DNA of 64,000 nucleotides from Arsenicicoccus dermatophilus (GTDB lineage Bacteria; Actinomycetota; Actinomycetes; Actinomycetales; Dermatophilaceae): assembly GCF_022568795.1 (NCBI RefSeq), contig NZ_JAKZHU010000001.1, positions 2,542,001 through 2,606,000 on the forward strand. Direction: 5' to 3'. Shown here in pieces: positions 7,883 through 18,799 of the stretch (position 1 is the first letter of the stretch; every line of letters begins with the position of its first letter). The notes under the pieces were generated by a model. The model made no database searches and was not told the origin of the DNA. It saw only the letters and a program-made list of their open reading frames with translations. A program made the translations under genes and the position numbers.

Positions 7883-8777
7883 CCACGACCTCGACGGGGC
7901 CTACCTCATCGACGGCCACCGGGGGCCGCGCCGCCGAGGCCCCCGGCCCGTGGTGATCGTGTCGGTCCTGGTGATCGCCCTGGCCCTCGGCGGCATGGCC
8001 TTCGTCTGGCACACGGTGCAGGACTTCGCCGAGGGCTTCGGCTCCTCCACCTGCAAGGCGACGGCCGCGTCCTACTCGGCGCAGCTCGACCCCGACCAGA
8101 TGGCCAACGCAGCCACCATCACGGCCGTCGCCGTGCGCCGCAGGCTGCCGGCCCGGGCGGCCACGATCGCCATCGCCACGGCGCTGCAGGAGTCCAAGCT
8201 GCGCAACATCAGCTACGGCGACCGCGACTCGGTGGGCCTGTTCCAGCAGCGCCCGTCGCAGGGCTGGGGCACGGCGGACCAGATCATGGACCCCGTCTAC
8301 GCCTCCGGGAGGTTCTACGACGCCCTGGTCAAGATCCCCGGCTGGCAGACCATGGAGATCACCAAGATCGCCCAGCGGGTGCAGCGCTCGGCCTTCCCCG
8401 AGGCCTACGCCCAGCACGAGGGCGAGGGGCGCGCCCTGGCGTCCACGCTGTCCGGGCACAGTCCCGGCGGTCTCGGCTGCCGCCTGGAGCCGCTCGCCGA
8501 CGGCGACACCCGGCTCACGCCCGCCCAGGTCGCCACGCACCTGCGGCACGAGCTGCAGGCCAGGGGCACGGTGGTGGGCGAGCGGCTGCGCGTGCCCACC
8601 GGGTCCGCCGAGCAGGCCTGGCTGGTCGGGCACTGGGCCGTCGCGCATTCCCAGGCCTACGGCCTCACCAGCGTCGTCGTCGGCGACCGGGAGTGGACCC
8701 GCCAGCGCAGCAAGGAGGGGTGGGGCTGGCAGCGCGCCCAGCGGCCCGCGGCGGCCCGCACCGTCGAGATCCGCTGA
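7869..8777 (+). CDS. Membrane-anchored lysozyme-like hypothetical protein
   Basis: A 302-residue protein with a short cytoplasmic arginine-rich N-terminus, one transmembrane helix (about residues 28-48, [20 protein letters not shown]) and an extracytoplasmic domain. The region [20 protein letters not shown] and [15 protein letters not shown] (about 97-131) resembles the lysozyme/transglycosylase catalytic area, with E104 or so in ALQES as the candidate acid. Related actinobacterial proteins are often mislabelled heavy metal transporter. The gene starts inside dapD (14-nt overlap), so it is probably made together with it, which would fit a cell-wall role. No catalytic activity is demonstrated by the sequence alone. 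Confidence 0.75.
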   Translation: MPTTDHDLDGAYLIDGHRGPRRRGPRPVVIVSVLVIALALGGMAFVWHTVQDFAEGFGSSTCKATAASYSAQLDPDQMANAATITAVAVRRRLPARAATIAIATALQESKLRNISYGDRDSVGLFQQRPSQGWGTADQIMDPVYASGRFYDALVKIPGWQTMEITKIAQRVQRSAFPEAYAQHEGEGRALASTLSGHSPGGLGCRLEPLADGDTRLTPAQVATHLRHELQARGTVVGERLRVPTGSAEQAWLVGHWAVAHSQAYGLTSVVVGDREWTRQRSKEGWGWQRAQRPAAARTVEIR

Positions 8778-8807
8778 TCGCCGAGGTCTCTCGCAGACCG
8801 CGGCACA

Positions 8808-8849
8808 GGGCCGGGCCGGTCACCTCCAGCGAGATGACCGGCCCGGCCC
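8808..8849. terminator. Bidirectional hairpin terminator
   Basis: Perfect 15-bp stem GGGCCGGGCCGGTCA / TGACCGGCCCGGCCC with a 12-nt loop, between the convergent lysozyme-like gene and citrate synthase. Confidence 0.8.
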
Positions 8850-8874
8850 GTGAGCTGCATGCCGTCCCGTCGGC

Positions 8875-10179
<1,305 letters not shown>

Positions 10180-10379
10180 AGGGGTTTTCCTCCTAGAGAG
10201 GGGCCCCGGACACCGGGACCCACCGGCTGGACGCTACCCCACGTGCCCGCGCCATCCGAAACCCGTGAGGATGACCCCGGGGCCGGGCGCGGTCGGCGCG
10301 GCGACCGGTCGTCCTGCTGCGACGTATGGCGCCGCCGGCCGGGCCCTGGCGCATCACCTGCGGTGTCGCGCCAGGCCTC

Positions 10380-11516
10380 TCAGCGGGTGAGTCGCTCGAC
10401 CGCCGCGGCGGTGCGCTCGTCCGTGGCCGTGAGCGCGATCCGGACGTGCTGCTCCCCGGCCGCGCCGTAGAACCACCCCGGGGCGACCAGGATGCCGACC
10501 TGCGCGAGGGCGTCGACCGTCGCGCGGGAGTCCTCGCCGCGGGTGGACCAGAGGTAGAGCCCGGCGCCGGTGTCCTCGACCTGCAGGCCCCAGGACCCCA
10601 GGGCCGGAAGGAGGCTCGCGCGCCGCGTCGCGTAGCGCGCCCGCTGCTCGGCCACGTGGGCGTCGTCGTCGAGGGCGACCTGCATCGCCTCCTGCACCGG
10701 CCGGGGCACGATCATCCCCGCGTGCTTGCGCACCTCCAGCAGCTCGGCCACCAGCGCCGGGTCGCCCGCGACGAAGGCCGCACGGTAGCCCGCGAGGTTG
10801 GACTGCTTGGACAGGGAGTAGGTGACGAGCAGACCGCGGTGGTCGCCGTCGCAGACCCGCGGGTCCAGCAGGCTGGGCACGGCGCCGGGCCGGGGCAGGC
10901 CGTCGACGAGATCGTCGTCGCCCCAAGCCAGCTCGGCGTAGCACTCGTCGGAGGCCAGGACCACGTCGTGCGCGCGGGCCCACGCGACCACGCGTCGCAG
11001 CGTGGCGACGTCGAGGACCGCGCCGGTGGGGTTGCCCGGCGAGTTGAGCCACAGCAGCCGCATCCCGTCCGGGTCCGGCAGCTCGGCGGTCACGTCGACG
11101 ACGACCGGCTCGGTGCGCGCCAGGCGCGCGCCGACGTCGTACGTCGGATAGGCGATCGCGGGGATCCCGACGCGGTCCCCGGCCCCGAGGCCGAGCAGCG
11201 TCGGCAGCCAGGCCACCAGCTCCTTGCTGCCCACCGTGGGCAGCACCCCGGCCGGGTCGAGCCCGGGCACGCCGCGGCGCCGCTCGAACCAGCCCGCCAC
11301 GGCCTCCCGCAGCGGGGCGGTGCCCCAGGTCTGCGGGTAGCCGTGGGCGTCCGACGCGGCCTCCAGGGCGCGGCGGACCGCCTCGGGCGTGGGGTCGACC
11401 GGAGTGCCGACGGACAGGTCGACGATGCCCCCGGGGTGCGCCGAGGCCCGGCGCCGGGCCTCGACGAGGGAGTCCCAGGGGAAGTCAGGAAGGGTCAGGC
11501 GGTCGCGACCCGCCAC
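10380..11516 (-). CDS. dapC: Succinyldiaminopimelate transaminase
   Basis: A 378-residue class I/II PLP aminotransferase that forms N-succinyl-LL-2,6-diaminopimelate. Motifs in order: SVGTPVDPTPEAV (about residues 35-47), NSPGNPTGAVLD (about 158-169), SDECYAEL (about 188-195) and TYSLSKQSNLAGYRAAF (about 230-246), with the PLP lysine in SLSK. The GTG start at 11516 lies 4 bases after the fdxA stop. The fdxA-dapC pairing is a conserved actinobacterial arrangement, which supports the specific assignment. It completes three dap genes within 6 kb. Confidence 0.92.
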   Translation of the reverse strand: MAGRDRLTLPDFPWDSLVEARRRASAHPGGIVDLSVGTPVDPTPEAVRRALEAASDAHGYPQTWGTAPLREAVAGWFERRRGVPGLDPAGVLPTVGSKELVAWLPTLLGLGAGDRVGIPAIAYPTYDVGARLARTEPVVVDVTAELPDPDGMRLLWLNSPGNPTGAVLDVATLRRVVAWARAHDVVLASDECYAELAWGDDDLVDGLPRPGAVPSLLDPRVCDGDHRGLLVTYSLSKQSNLAGYRAAFVAGDPALVAELLEVRKHAGMIVPRPVQEAMQVALDDDAHVAEQRARYATRRASLLPALGSWGLQVEDTGAGLYLWSTRGEDSRATVDALAQVGILVAPGWFYGAAGEQHVRIALTATDERTAAAVERLTR

Positions 11517-11520
11517 GAGG

Positions 11521-11847
11521 TCAGTGACCCTCGCCCTGCGGCGGGAGGGCGGTGATGACCGGGTGGTCGCGCTTGATCATGCCGAGCTTGGCGGCGCCGC
11601 CCGGGGAGCCCAGCTCGTCGAAGAACTCGACGTTGGCCTTGTAGTAGTCCGCCCACTGCTCCGGGACGTCGTCCTCGTAGTAGATCGCCTCGACGGGGCA
11701 CACCGGCTCGCAGGCGCCGCAGTCGACGCACTCGTCGGGGTGGATGTAGAGCGAGCGCTCACCCTCGTAGATGCAGTCGACCGGGCACTCCTCGATGCAG
11801 GCCTTGTCCTTGACGTCGACGCAGGGCTGGGCGATCACGTAGGTCAT
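11521..11847 (-). CDS. fdxA: Seven-iron ferredoxin
   Basis: A 108-residue FdxA-type ferredoxin. The N-terminal cluster region has cysteines in CVDVKDKACIEECPVDCIYEG, and the second in CVDCGACEPVCPVEAIYY, the arrangement that binds one [3Fe-4S] and one [4Fe-4S] cluster. The C-terminal part (about 55-108) is the usual actinobacterial extension. An AAGGAT sequence before the ATG at 11847 serves as ribosome binding site. The gene is co-directional with dapC immediately downstream. Electron partners are unknown. Confidence 0.95.
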   Translation of the reverse strand: MTYVIAQPCVDVKDKACIEECPVDCIYEGERSLYIHPDECVDCGACEPVCPVEAIYYEDDVPEQWADYYKANVEFFDELGSPGGAAKLGMIKRDHPVITALPPQGEGH

Positions 11848-11902
11848 CGGTGATCCTTCCGGGATGGTGGGGCGTAGCAGGCTCGCCAGACACTGTATGC
11901 CC

Positions 11903-12409
11903 TCAGGCCAGGTGGCCGAACGCGCCGCGGTAGTAGGTCAGCGCCTCGCCCGTGTGGTCCGGGACCTCGAGCCCGACGACCTCCCCGATGATCACCGAGT
12001 GGTCCCCCGCGGGGACCACCTGCGTGGTGCGGCACTGGAGGGCGACGAGCACGTCGTCGAGCAGCGCCACCCCGGTCTCGGCGCACCGGTGGTGCGGCAC
12101 CCGGTCCAGCTGCCCGTGCACCGGGCGGCCGCGCGTCGCGAACCACGCGGCGTGCGGACGCGAGCTCGCCGGCAGCACGCTCGCGCCCCACACCCCGGCC
12201 CGGACCACGGCGTCGTGGAACCGCGCGTCGACCTGGACGCTGCACAGCATGAGCAGGGGCTCGAGGGACACCGAGGTGAGCGAGTTGGCCGTCATGGCGT
12301 GGTCGACGCCGTCCGCGTGGGTGGTCAGCACCGCCACCCCGGTCGCGAACCGGCCCATGGCCCGGCGAAAGGTCTCGGGCTCGAGCGCGACGGAGTCGGC
12401 CTCAGCCAT
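11903..12409 (-). CDS. Flavin reductase family protein
   Basis: A 168-residue split-barrel FMN-binding protein. The N-terminus FRRAMGRFATGVAVLTT and the following TANSLTSVSLEPLLMLCSV are the flavin-binding signature of the HpaC/flavin reductase-like family, which supplies reduced flavin to two-component monooxygenases or acts as a stand-alone NAD(P)H:flavin oxidoreductase. Its first 8 bases overlap the 3' end of mshB, so the two are likely cotranscribed. No monooxygenase partner is adjacent, so the physiological partner is unknown. Confidence 0.88.
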   Translation of the reverse strand: MAEADSVALEPETFRRAMGRFATGVAVLTTHADGVDHAMTANSLTSVSLEPLLMLCSVQVDARFHDAVVRAGVWGASVLPASSRPHAAWFATRGRPVHGQLDRVPHHRCAETGVALLDDVLVALQCRTTQVVPAGDHSVIIGEVVGLEVPDHTGEALTYYRGAFGHLA

Positions 12410-13328
12410 GGCTCACCTCGCGGACGGACGGCGCCGGGGCAGCGGACAAGGCTGCGACTGCGCGGGACGACGGCTCGGCGACGCGGGGCGTCGGGACGCT
12501 CACGAGGACGAAGGCCTCGCGCCCGGGCAGGCGCGCGGCCACGCCGTTGGACAGGGCGTAGTAGCCGTCGTACACCGTCACCTGGGTGGGGTGCTCGCGC
12601 AGCGCGGCGACCTGCACCGGCAGCGCGCCCTCGTCGGCGACCACGTGGGTCACCCGCTCGTCCGGGACCACCGACGGCGGGAAGGCCTCGTCGGCCCCCG
12701 GGACGCGCACCTCGGTGCGGTGGACGTGCTCGGCCAGCCACTCGCGGTCCTCGACCGCCCACGACCGCGGCACGACCACCTCGAGCAGCCGCACCTCGCG
12801 GCCCGCCACGCGCAGCCGGGCGACCGCCGCGTGCGTCGCGCGGTGGGCGGCGACGTGGTCCGGGTGACCGTAGCCACCGTGCTGCTCGTAGGTGATCACG
12901 GTGTCGGGGTCGATCTCGCCCAGCAGGTCGGCCAGGGCGTCCACCACGGCGACCCCGCCGCCCGCGAGCGCGTCGGGATGGTCCGCGGCCGGGGTGCCCG
13001 CCATACCGCTGTCGCGCCAACGACCACCACCCGCACCGCCCCGGTCGCCCAGGACGTGCGACGTGACGCCCAGCGCGGCGGCAGCACGGGCCAGCTCGGT
13101 GCGCCGGTGGCTCGCCAGGGCCGGACCCCGACCCTCCAGGTGGCGCAGGGCCGGCGGGATGACCTCGCCCTCCTCCCCCAGCGTGCAGGTGACGACGTGG
13201 ACGTCGACGCCGGCGGCGACCAGGTGGGCGATGGTCACCCCCGTCCACAGGGACTCGTCGTCGGGGTGGGCGTGCACCAGCACCACCCGGCGCGGGTGGA
13301 GGGCTGCCAGCGGAGTCGTGAGCGTCAT
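12402..13328 (-). CDS. mshB: N-acetyl-1-D-myo-inositol-2-amino-2-deoxy-alpha-D-glucopyranoside deacetylase
   Basis: A 308-residue zinc deacetylase of mycothiol biosynthesis, removing acetate from GlcNAc-inositol. The LmbE-like metal motif AHPDDE is at residues 20-25 and the second histidine pair is in HGGYGHPDHVAAH (about 155-167). The insert and C-terminal segment VYDGYYALSNGVAARLPGREAF match MshB rather than other LmbE-like enzymes. The ATG at 13328 is preceded 8 bases upstream by TAACGT. Presence of this gene is good evidence for an actinobacterial host. Confidence 0.92.
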   Translation of the reverse strand: MTLTTPLAALHPRRVVLVHAHPDDESLWTGVTIAHLVAAGVDVHVVTCTLGEEGEVIPPALRHLEGRGPALASHRRTELARAAAALGVTSHVLGDRGGAGGGRWRDSGMAGTPAADHPDALAGGGVAVVDALADLLGEIDPDTVITYEQHGGYGHPDHVAAHRATHAAVARLRVAGREVRLLEVVVPRSWAVEDREWLAEHVHRTEVRVPGADEAFPPSVVPDERVTHVVADEGALPVQVAALREHPTQVTVYDGYYALSNGVAARLPGREAFVLVSVPTPRVAEPSSRAVAALSAAPAPSVREVSHG

Positions 13329-13336
13329 CGCAGCGA

Positions 13337-13342
13337 ACGTTA
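13337..13342 (-). promoter_or_regulatory. Leaderless -10 element of mshB
   Basis: Minus-strand TAACGT, 8 bases before the mshB ATG. Confidence 0.5.
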
Positions 13343-13549
13343 CCCGGCCGCAGCCGATCCGGAGCGGGCATGAACGCGCCCCCGCCCGCGCCAGGGAAGA
13401 CTACGCACCGCCACGTGCTGTGCCTCTGCGTGCGTTCACACCGCGTTCACCGCCTTTCCGTACCGTCGCCTGCACAGAGCCGTCGATGACGCCGAACGCT
13501 CACCGGTGCCGTGGAGCGGCCCCTCCCCCTGATGCAGCTTGGAGTCCCC

Positions 13550-14440
13550 ATGCACCAGAACTTCCGCGAGTACCTCGCGAACCTCCACGCCGAGGGCTAC
13601 ACCGTCCGCGACGACGAGGGCTCCGACCCCGACCTCATCGACCCCCTGGGCAATCCGGTCGAGACCTGGCGCGAGGACTATCCCTACGAGGAGCGGCTCG
13701 CGAGGGAGCAGTACGAGGTGGAGAAGTACCTGCTGCAGATCGAGCTGCTGAAGTTCCAGAAGTGGACCCGCGAGAACGACCTCAAGCACATCCTCGTCTT
13801 CGAGGGGCGCGACGCCGCAGGCAAGGGCGGGACCATCAAGCGGTTCACCGAGCACCTCAACCCGCGCTACGCGCGCGTCGTCGCCCTGGTCAAGCCCACC
13901 GAGACCGAGCTCGGCCAGTGGTACTTCCAGCGGTACGTCCACCACTTCCCCACCAACGGCGAGGTGGTGATGTTCGACCGCTCCTGGTACAACCGCGCCG
14001 GGGTCGAGCGGGTCATGGGCTTCTGCAGCGACGAGCAGTATCGCCAGTTCATCGAGCAGGCACCTGTGTTCGAGAAGATGCTGGTCGACTCCGGGATCAC
14101 CCTGACCAAGCTGTGGTTCTCGGTGTCGCGCACCGAGCAGCGCACCCGCTTCGCGATCCGGCAGATCGACCCGGTCCGGCAGTGGAAGCTCTCCCCCATG
14201 GACCTGGAGTCCCTGGACAAGTGGGACCGGTACGGCGACGCCAAGGAGGCGATGTTCACCGCCACCGACACCGACTGGGCGCCGTGGACGACCGTCAAGT
14301 CCAACGACAAGAAGCGCGGCCGCATCAACGCGATGCGCTACTTCCTGAACAAGTTCGACTACGACGGCAAGGACCCCGACGTGGTGTTCGCGCCGGACCC
14401 GAAGATCGTCCGCCGCGGCCGCGACACCGTCGACGACTGA
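13550..14440 (+). CDS. ppk2: Polyphosphate kinase 2
   Basis: A 296-residue PPK2-family kinase that transfers phosphate between polyphosphate and nucleotides. The Walker A loop is in LVFEGRDAAGKGGTIKRF (about residues 82-99), followed by the lid/Walker B region MFDRSWYNRAGVERVMGF (about 140-157) and the basic segment SRTEQRTRFAIRQIDP. The start at 13550 (MHQNFREYL) is preferred over an upstream GTG because GGAG lies 5 bases before it. The domain is single, so the enzyme is the short class I type. It is monocistronic with a terminator hairpin after it. Confidence 0.93.
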   Translation: MHQNFREYLANLHAEGYTVRDDEGSDPDLIDPLGNPVETWREDYPYEERLAREQYEVEKYLLQIELLKFQKWTRENDLKHILVFEGRDAAGKGGTIKRFTEHLNPRYARVVALVKPTETELGQWYFQRYVHHFPTNGEVVMFDRSWYNRAGVERVMGFCSDEQYRQFIEQAPVFEKMLVDSGITLTKLWFSVSRTEQRTRFAIRQIDPVRQWKLSPMDLESLDKWDRYGDAKEAMFTATDTDWAPWTTVKSNDKKRGRINAMRYFLNKFDYDGKDPDVVFAPDPKIVRRGRDTVDD

Positions 14441-14451
14441 GGCGTGGACCG

Positions 14452-14497
14452 CCGACCGGCGGCGGCCACCCCGGTCGAGGTGGCCGCCCCCGGTCGG
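14452..14497. terminator. Bidirectional terminator between ppk2 and typA
   Basis: Nested inverted repeats: inner GGCGGCCACC / GGTGGCCGCC (14461-14470 and 14479-14488), flanked by CCGACCG / CGGTCGG arms. It lies between convergent genes. Confidence 0.75.
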
Positions 14498-14518
14498 ACG
14501 GATCAGGCGGTCAGCGGA

Positions 14519-16417
<1,899 letters not shown>

Positions 16418-16424
16418 GCCTCCC

Positions 16425-16430
16425 ATTGTC
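16425..16430 (-). promoter_or_regulatory. Possible leaderless -10 element of typA
   Basis: Minus-strand GACAAT, 7 bases before the ATG at 16417. The first base departs from TANNNT. Confidence 0.4.
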
Positions 16431-16519
16431 GCAGGCCCCGGCCCTGCCCCGGACCATCACGCAGGGCCAGGCAGGCGGTGCGGGCGGTGACGACCAGGGC
16501 TCGGGCCGGACGTCCTGCG

Positions 16520-17026
16520 TCAGGGGCGCAGCAGGGCGGCCACCGCCGCGACGATCGGGGCGTCGGCGGGCAGCCACGCGACGGTGTCGAGCTCGGGGGC
16601 GCGCAGCACCCGCAGGTCGTCGTGGTCCTCGAGCGGCTGCGGCCGACCCTCGGTGACCCGGGCGGTCCAGACGCGGATGGCGTGCCGGGGGCTGAGGTCC
16701 CAGCGGCCGTCCGGTCGGGGGCCGGTCACCTCCTCCCCCACCTCGATCTCGACCCCGAGCTCCTCGCGCAGCTCGCGGTGCAGGGCGTCGAGCTCGCTCT
16801 CGCCGGGGTCGACCTTGCCGCCGGGAAGCTCCCACCCACCCGCCAGGGCCGGCGGAGCCGTGCGGCGGGCCGCGAGCAGGGTGGTGGGCGTGTCCAGGTC
16901 GTCGAGGAGGGCGGCGCCGACGACGGCGACCGGCCGGTCCGGGGCGGGCGATGCGGGTGGGGCGGCTGCGGGTGGGGCGGCTGCGGGTGGGGCGGCTGCG
17001 GGTGGGGCGGCGGGGTCTTCCGACAT
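16520..17026 (-). CDS. NUDIX hydrolase (MutT-like, 8-oxo-dGTP diphosphatase type)
   Basis: A 168-residue protein. The NUDIX box [18 protein letters not shown] followed by REELG is intact (Gx5Ex7REuxEExGu), so pyrophosphohydrolase activity is expected. The substrate 8-oxo-dGTP is a family inference. The first ~30 residues are a low-complexity AAPP repeat (residues about 5-24) encoded by a 15-bp tandem repeat, which lies outside the fold. The start at 17026 is supported by a CAGGAT element 7 bases upstream. An ATG 9 bases farther upstream is an alternative. The gene is divergent from the pterin dehydratase gene, only 29 bp apart. Confidence 0.88.
   Translation of the reverse strand: MSEDPAAPPAAAPPAAAPPAAAPPASPAPDRPVAVVGAALLDDLDTPTTLLAARRTAPPALAGGWELPGGKVDPGESELDALHRELREELGVEIEVGEEVTGPRPDGRWDLSPRHAIRVWTARVTEGRPQPLEDHDDLRVLRAPELDTVAWLPADAPIVAAVAALLRP
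16953..17012. repeat. 15-bp tandem repeat, four copies
   Basis: Four head-to-tail copies of GCGGGTGGGGCGGCT, the last differing by one base. It lies within the NUDIX gene and encodes an alanine-proline repeat. The period is a multiple of three, so copy-number change would keep the frame. Confidence 0.9.
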
Positions 17027-17033
17027 GAGGCCC

Positions 17034-17039
17034 ATCCTG
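17034..17039 (-). promoter_or_regulatory. Putative -10 element of the NUDIX gene
   Basis: Minus-strand CAGGAT, 7 bases before the ATG at 17026, and only 3 bp from the divergent -10 element of the next gene. Confidence 0.4.
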
Positions 17040-17042
17040 TCC

Positions 17043-17048
17043 TAGCGT
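17043..17048 (+). promoter_or_regulatory. Leaderless -10 element of the pterin dehydratase gene
   Basis: TAGCGT, 7 bases before the ATG at 17056. Confidence 0.6.
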
Positions 17049-17055
17049 GGGTGGC

Positions 17056-17370
17056 ATGAGCCGACTGCTGGACGACGAGGAGATCACCCGCCAGCTGCGG
17101 GACCTGGCCGGGTGGCGGGTGGTCGAGGGCCACCTGGTCGCGACCTACGAGTCCTCGAGCTTCCTGGAGGCGGTGCGGCTGGCGGAGTGGGTGGCGGACG
17201 AGGCCGAGCAGATGGACCACCACCCCTTCATCGACATCCGGATGGCGCGGACGACGTGGGAGATCTGGACCCATTGGCTCAACGGAATAACGCAACTGGA
17301 CATAGAGCTCGCCCATCGTGTCCAAGAGCGGGCCCGAACGACGGAAGCCCGTGTCATCTGGGGAGATTGA
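17056..17370 (+). CDS. 4a-hydroxytetrahydrobiopterin dehydratase
   Basis: A 104-residue pterin-4a-carbinolamine dehydratase. The family signature (E-x-A-D-E-x-x-H-H-P) appears as VADEAEQMDHHPFIDIRM (about residues 45-62), with the histidine pair that carries out dehydration. A tryptophan motif TTWEIWTHW follows and a late aspartate lies in QLDIELAHRV. It is full length for the family. The role may be pterin recycling or a moonlighting function, since no aromatic amino-acid hydroxylase is nearby. Confidence 0.92.
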   Translation: MSRLLDDEEITRQLRDLAGWRVVEGHLVATYESSSFLEAVRLAEWVADEAEQMDHHPFIDIRMARTTWEIWTHWLNGITQLDIELAHRVQERARTTEARVIWGD

Positions 17371-17394
17371 TCTCGCCACGCCAGAGGCGTCTCC

Positions 17395-17400
17395 TAAGGT
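17395..17400 (+). promoter_or_regulatory. Leaderless -10 element of the acyltransferase gene
   Basis: TAAGGT, 7 bases before the GTG at 17408. Confidence 0.55.
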
Positions 17401-17407
17401 CAGGGGC

Positions 17408-18747
17408 GTGACGGGGGATCAGCTGACCAGCAGACAGGTGCACGACCACCACGGATCCACCCAGGCGGGTCCCGACCGGCTCGCCCGGCAGGATCCGGCG
17501 ACGCGGGACCTGGCGTCGGGGGACGACGCAGCGACCGACGCGAGGCCGGGGGGCGGCGGGGGGACGAGCGTGGCGGACCGGGTGCGCCGACGCGCCGCCC
17601 GCAGCTTCCTGCCCGAGGTGCAGGCGCTGCGCATGTGGGCCGTGGGCTTCGTGGTGGCCTTCCACCTGTGGCCCTCCCGCTTCCCGGGGGGATTCACCGG
17701 GGTCGACGCCTTCTTCGTCATCTCGGGCTACCTGATCACCAGCCACCTGGTGCGTGAGGTGGAGCGCACCGGGACCGTCCGCCTCGGCACCTTCTACGCC
17801 CGCCGGGCCCGGCGGCTGCTGCCCGCGAGCATGACGATCCTGCTCGTCTCCATCGCCGGCGCCTTCGCGCTGCTGCCCGACGCCCTGCGCGTGATGACCG
17901 GGCGCGAGGCCCTCGCGTCGACGTTCTACGTCCAGAACCTCTGGCTCGCCAAGGTCGTCCTGGGCCCGCCGCCGCCGATGAGCTTCGAGGCGCCGGTGCA
18001 GCACTACTGTCGCTGTCCACCGAGGAGCAGTTCTACCTCCTGTGGCCGCCGCTGATCCTGCTGGCGCTGTGGCTGGCCCGCCGCACCAAGGGGCCGGCCG
18101 CGCGTCCGGTCCAGGCGGCCGGCACCATGCTCGCCGTGGTCACGGCCCTGAGCTTCGTGCTCTCGGTGTGGTACACCGCCACCCACCCGGCCAACACCTA
18201 CTTCATGACCTTCACCCGCGCGTGGGAGTTCGCCGCCGGCGGTCTGCTGCCGATGGTCCTGCGGCGCTGGGCGCCCTCGACCAGCCTGTCGCTCGTGCTC
18301 CGCTACGTCGGCATGGCGATGATCATCGCGTCGGCCTTCGTGCTCAGCCAGGGCGACCCCTTCCCGGGCTACCTCGCGCTGCTGCCCGTCCTCGGCACCG
18401 CCGCCGTGATCATGGCCGGCGACTGCGACGGTCGCGATCCCCTGGACCTGGCCTACACCAACCCGATCAGTCAGTGGCTGGGCAACATCTCGTACTCGAT
18501 CTACCTGTGGCACTGGCCGCTGATCGTCCTCGTCCCCTTCGCCCTCCACCGGGACCTCGACAACCCGCTGCGCCTGGCCGTGGCCGCCCTGACCGTCGCC
18601 CTGGCGCACGTGTGGTGGACGTGGGTCGAGGACGCCACGCGCTTCCTGCCCGGCGTCAGGCAGAGCACCAGCAGGTCGCTGCTGCTCGCCCTCGGCTCGA
18701 TGGTGGTCGTGGGCGCGGCGGCCCTCGCGCTGGCCTTGTCCGGGTGA
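17408..18747 (+). pseudogene. Acyltransferase 3 (OafA-like) with a frameshift
   Basis: The first part (17408 to about 18009) encodes an N-terminal low-complexity tail, then FLPEVQALRMWAVGFVVAFHLW, FTGVDAFFVISGYLITSHL and RRARRLLPASMTILL, which are acyltransferase_3 motifs of membrane O-acetyltransferases. The second part continues in another frame from LSTEEQFYLLWPPLILL through several membrane helices and ISYSIYLWHWPLIV to TGA 18747. At 18008-18010 the sequence reads TAC TGT CGC where TAC TGG TCG CTG would keep the conserved YWSLSTEEQFYLLWP motif, so one G appears to be missing. The C-terminal SGNH domain found in longer relatives is absent. It could be a true mutation or a sequencing error. 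Confidence 0.85.
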
Positions 18748-18799
18748 CGCGCCCGGGCGCAGACGGGGGTATGTCGGTGCCCTGTGTCACGCTTCGGCG

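Noticed and set aside
10251..10379. Possible extra small gene between dapC and citrate synthase
   Set aside because: Short frames only, with no ribosome binding site. The region is better explained as the citrate synthase upstream region and dapC 3' flank.
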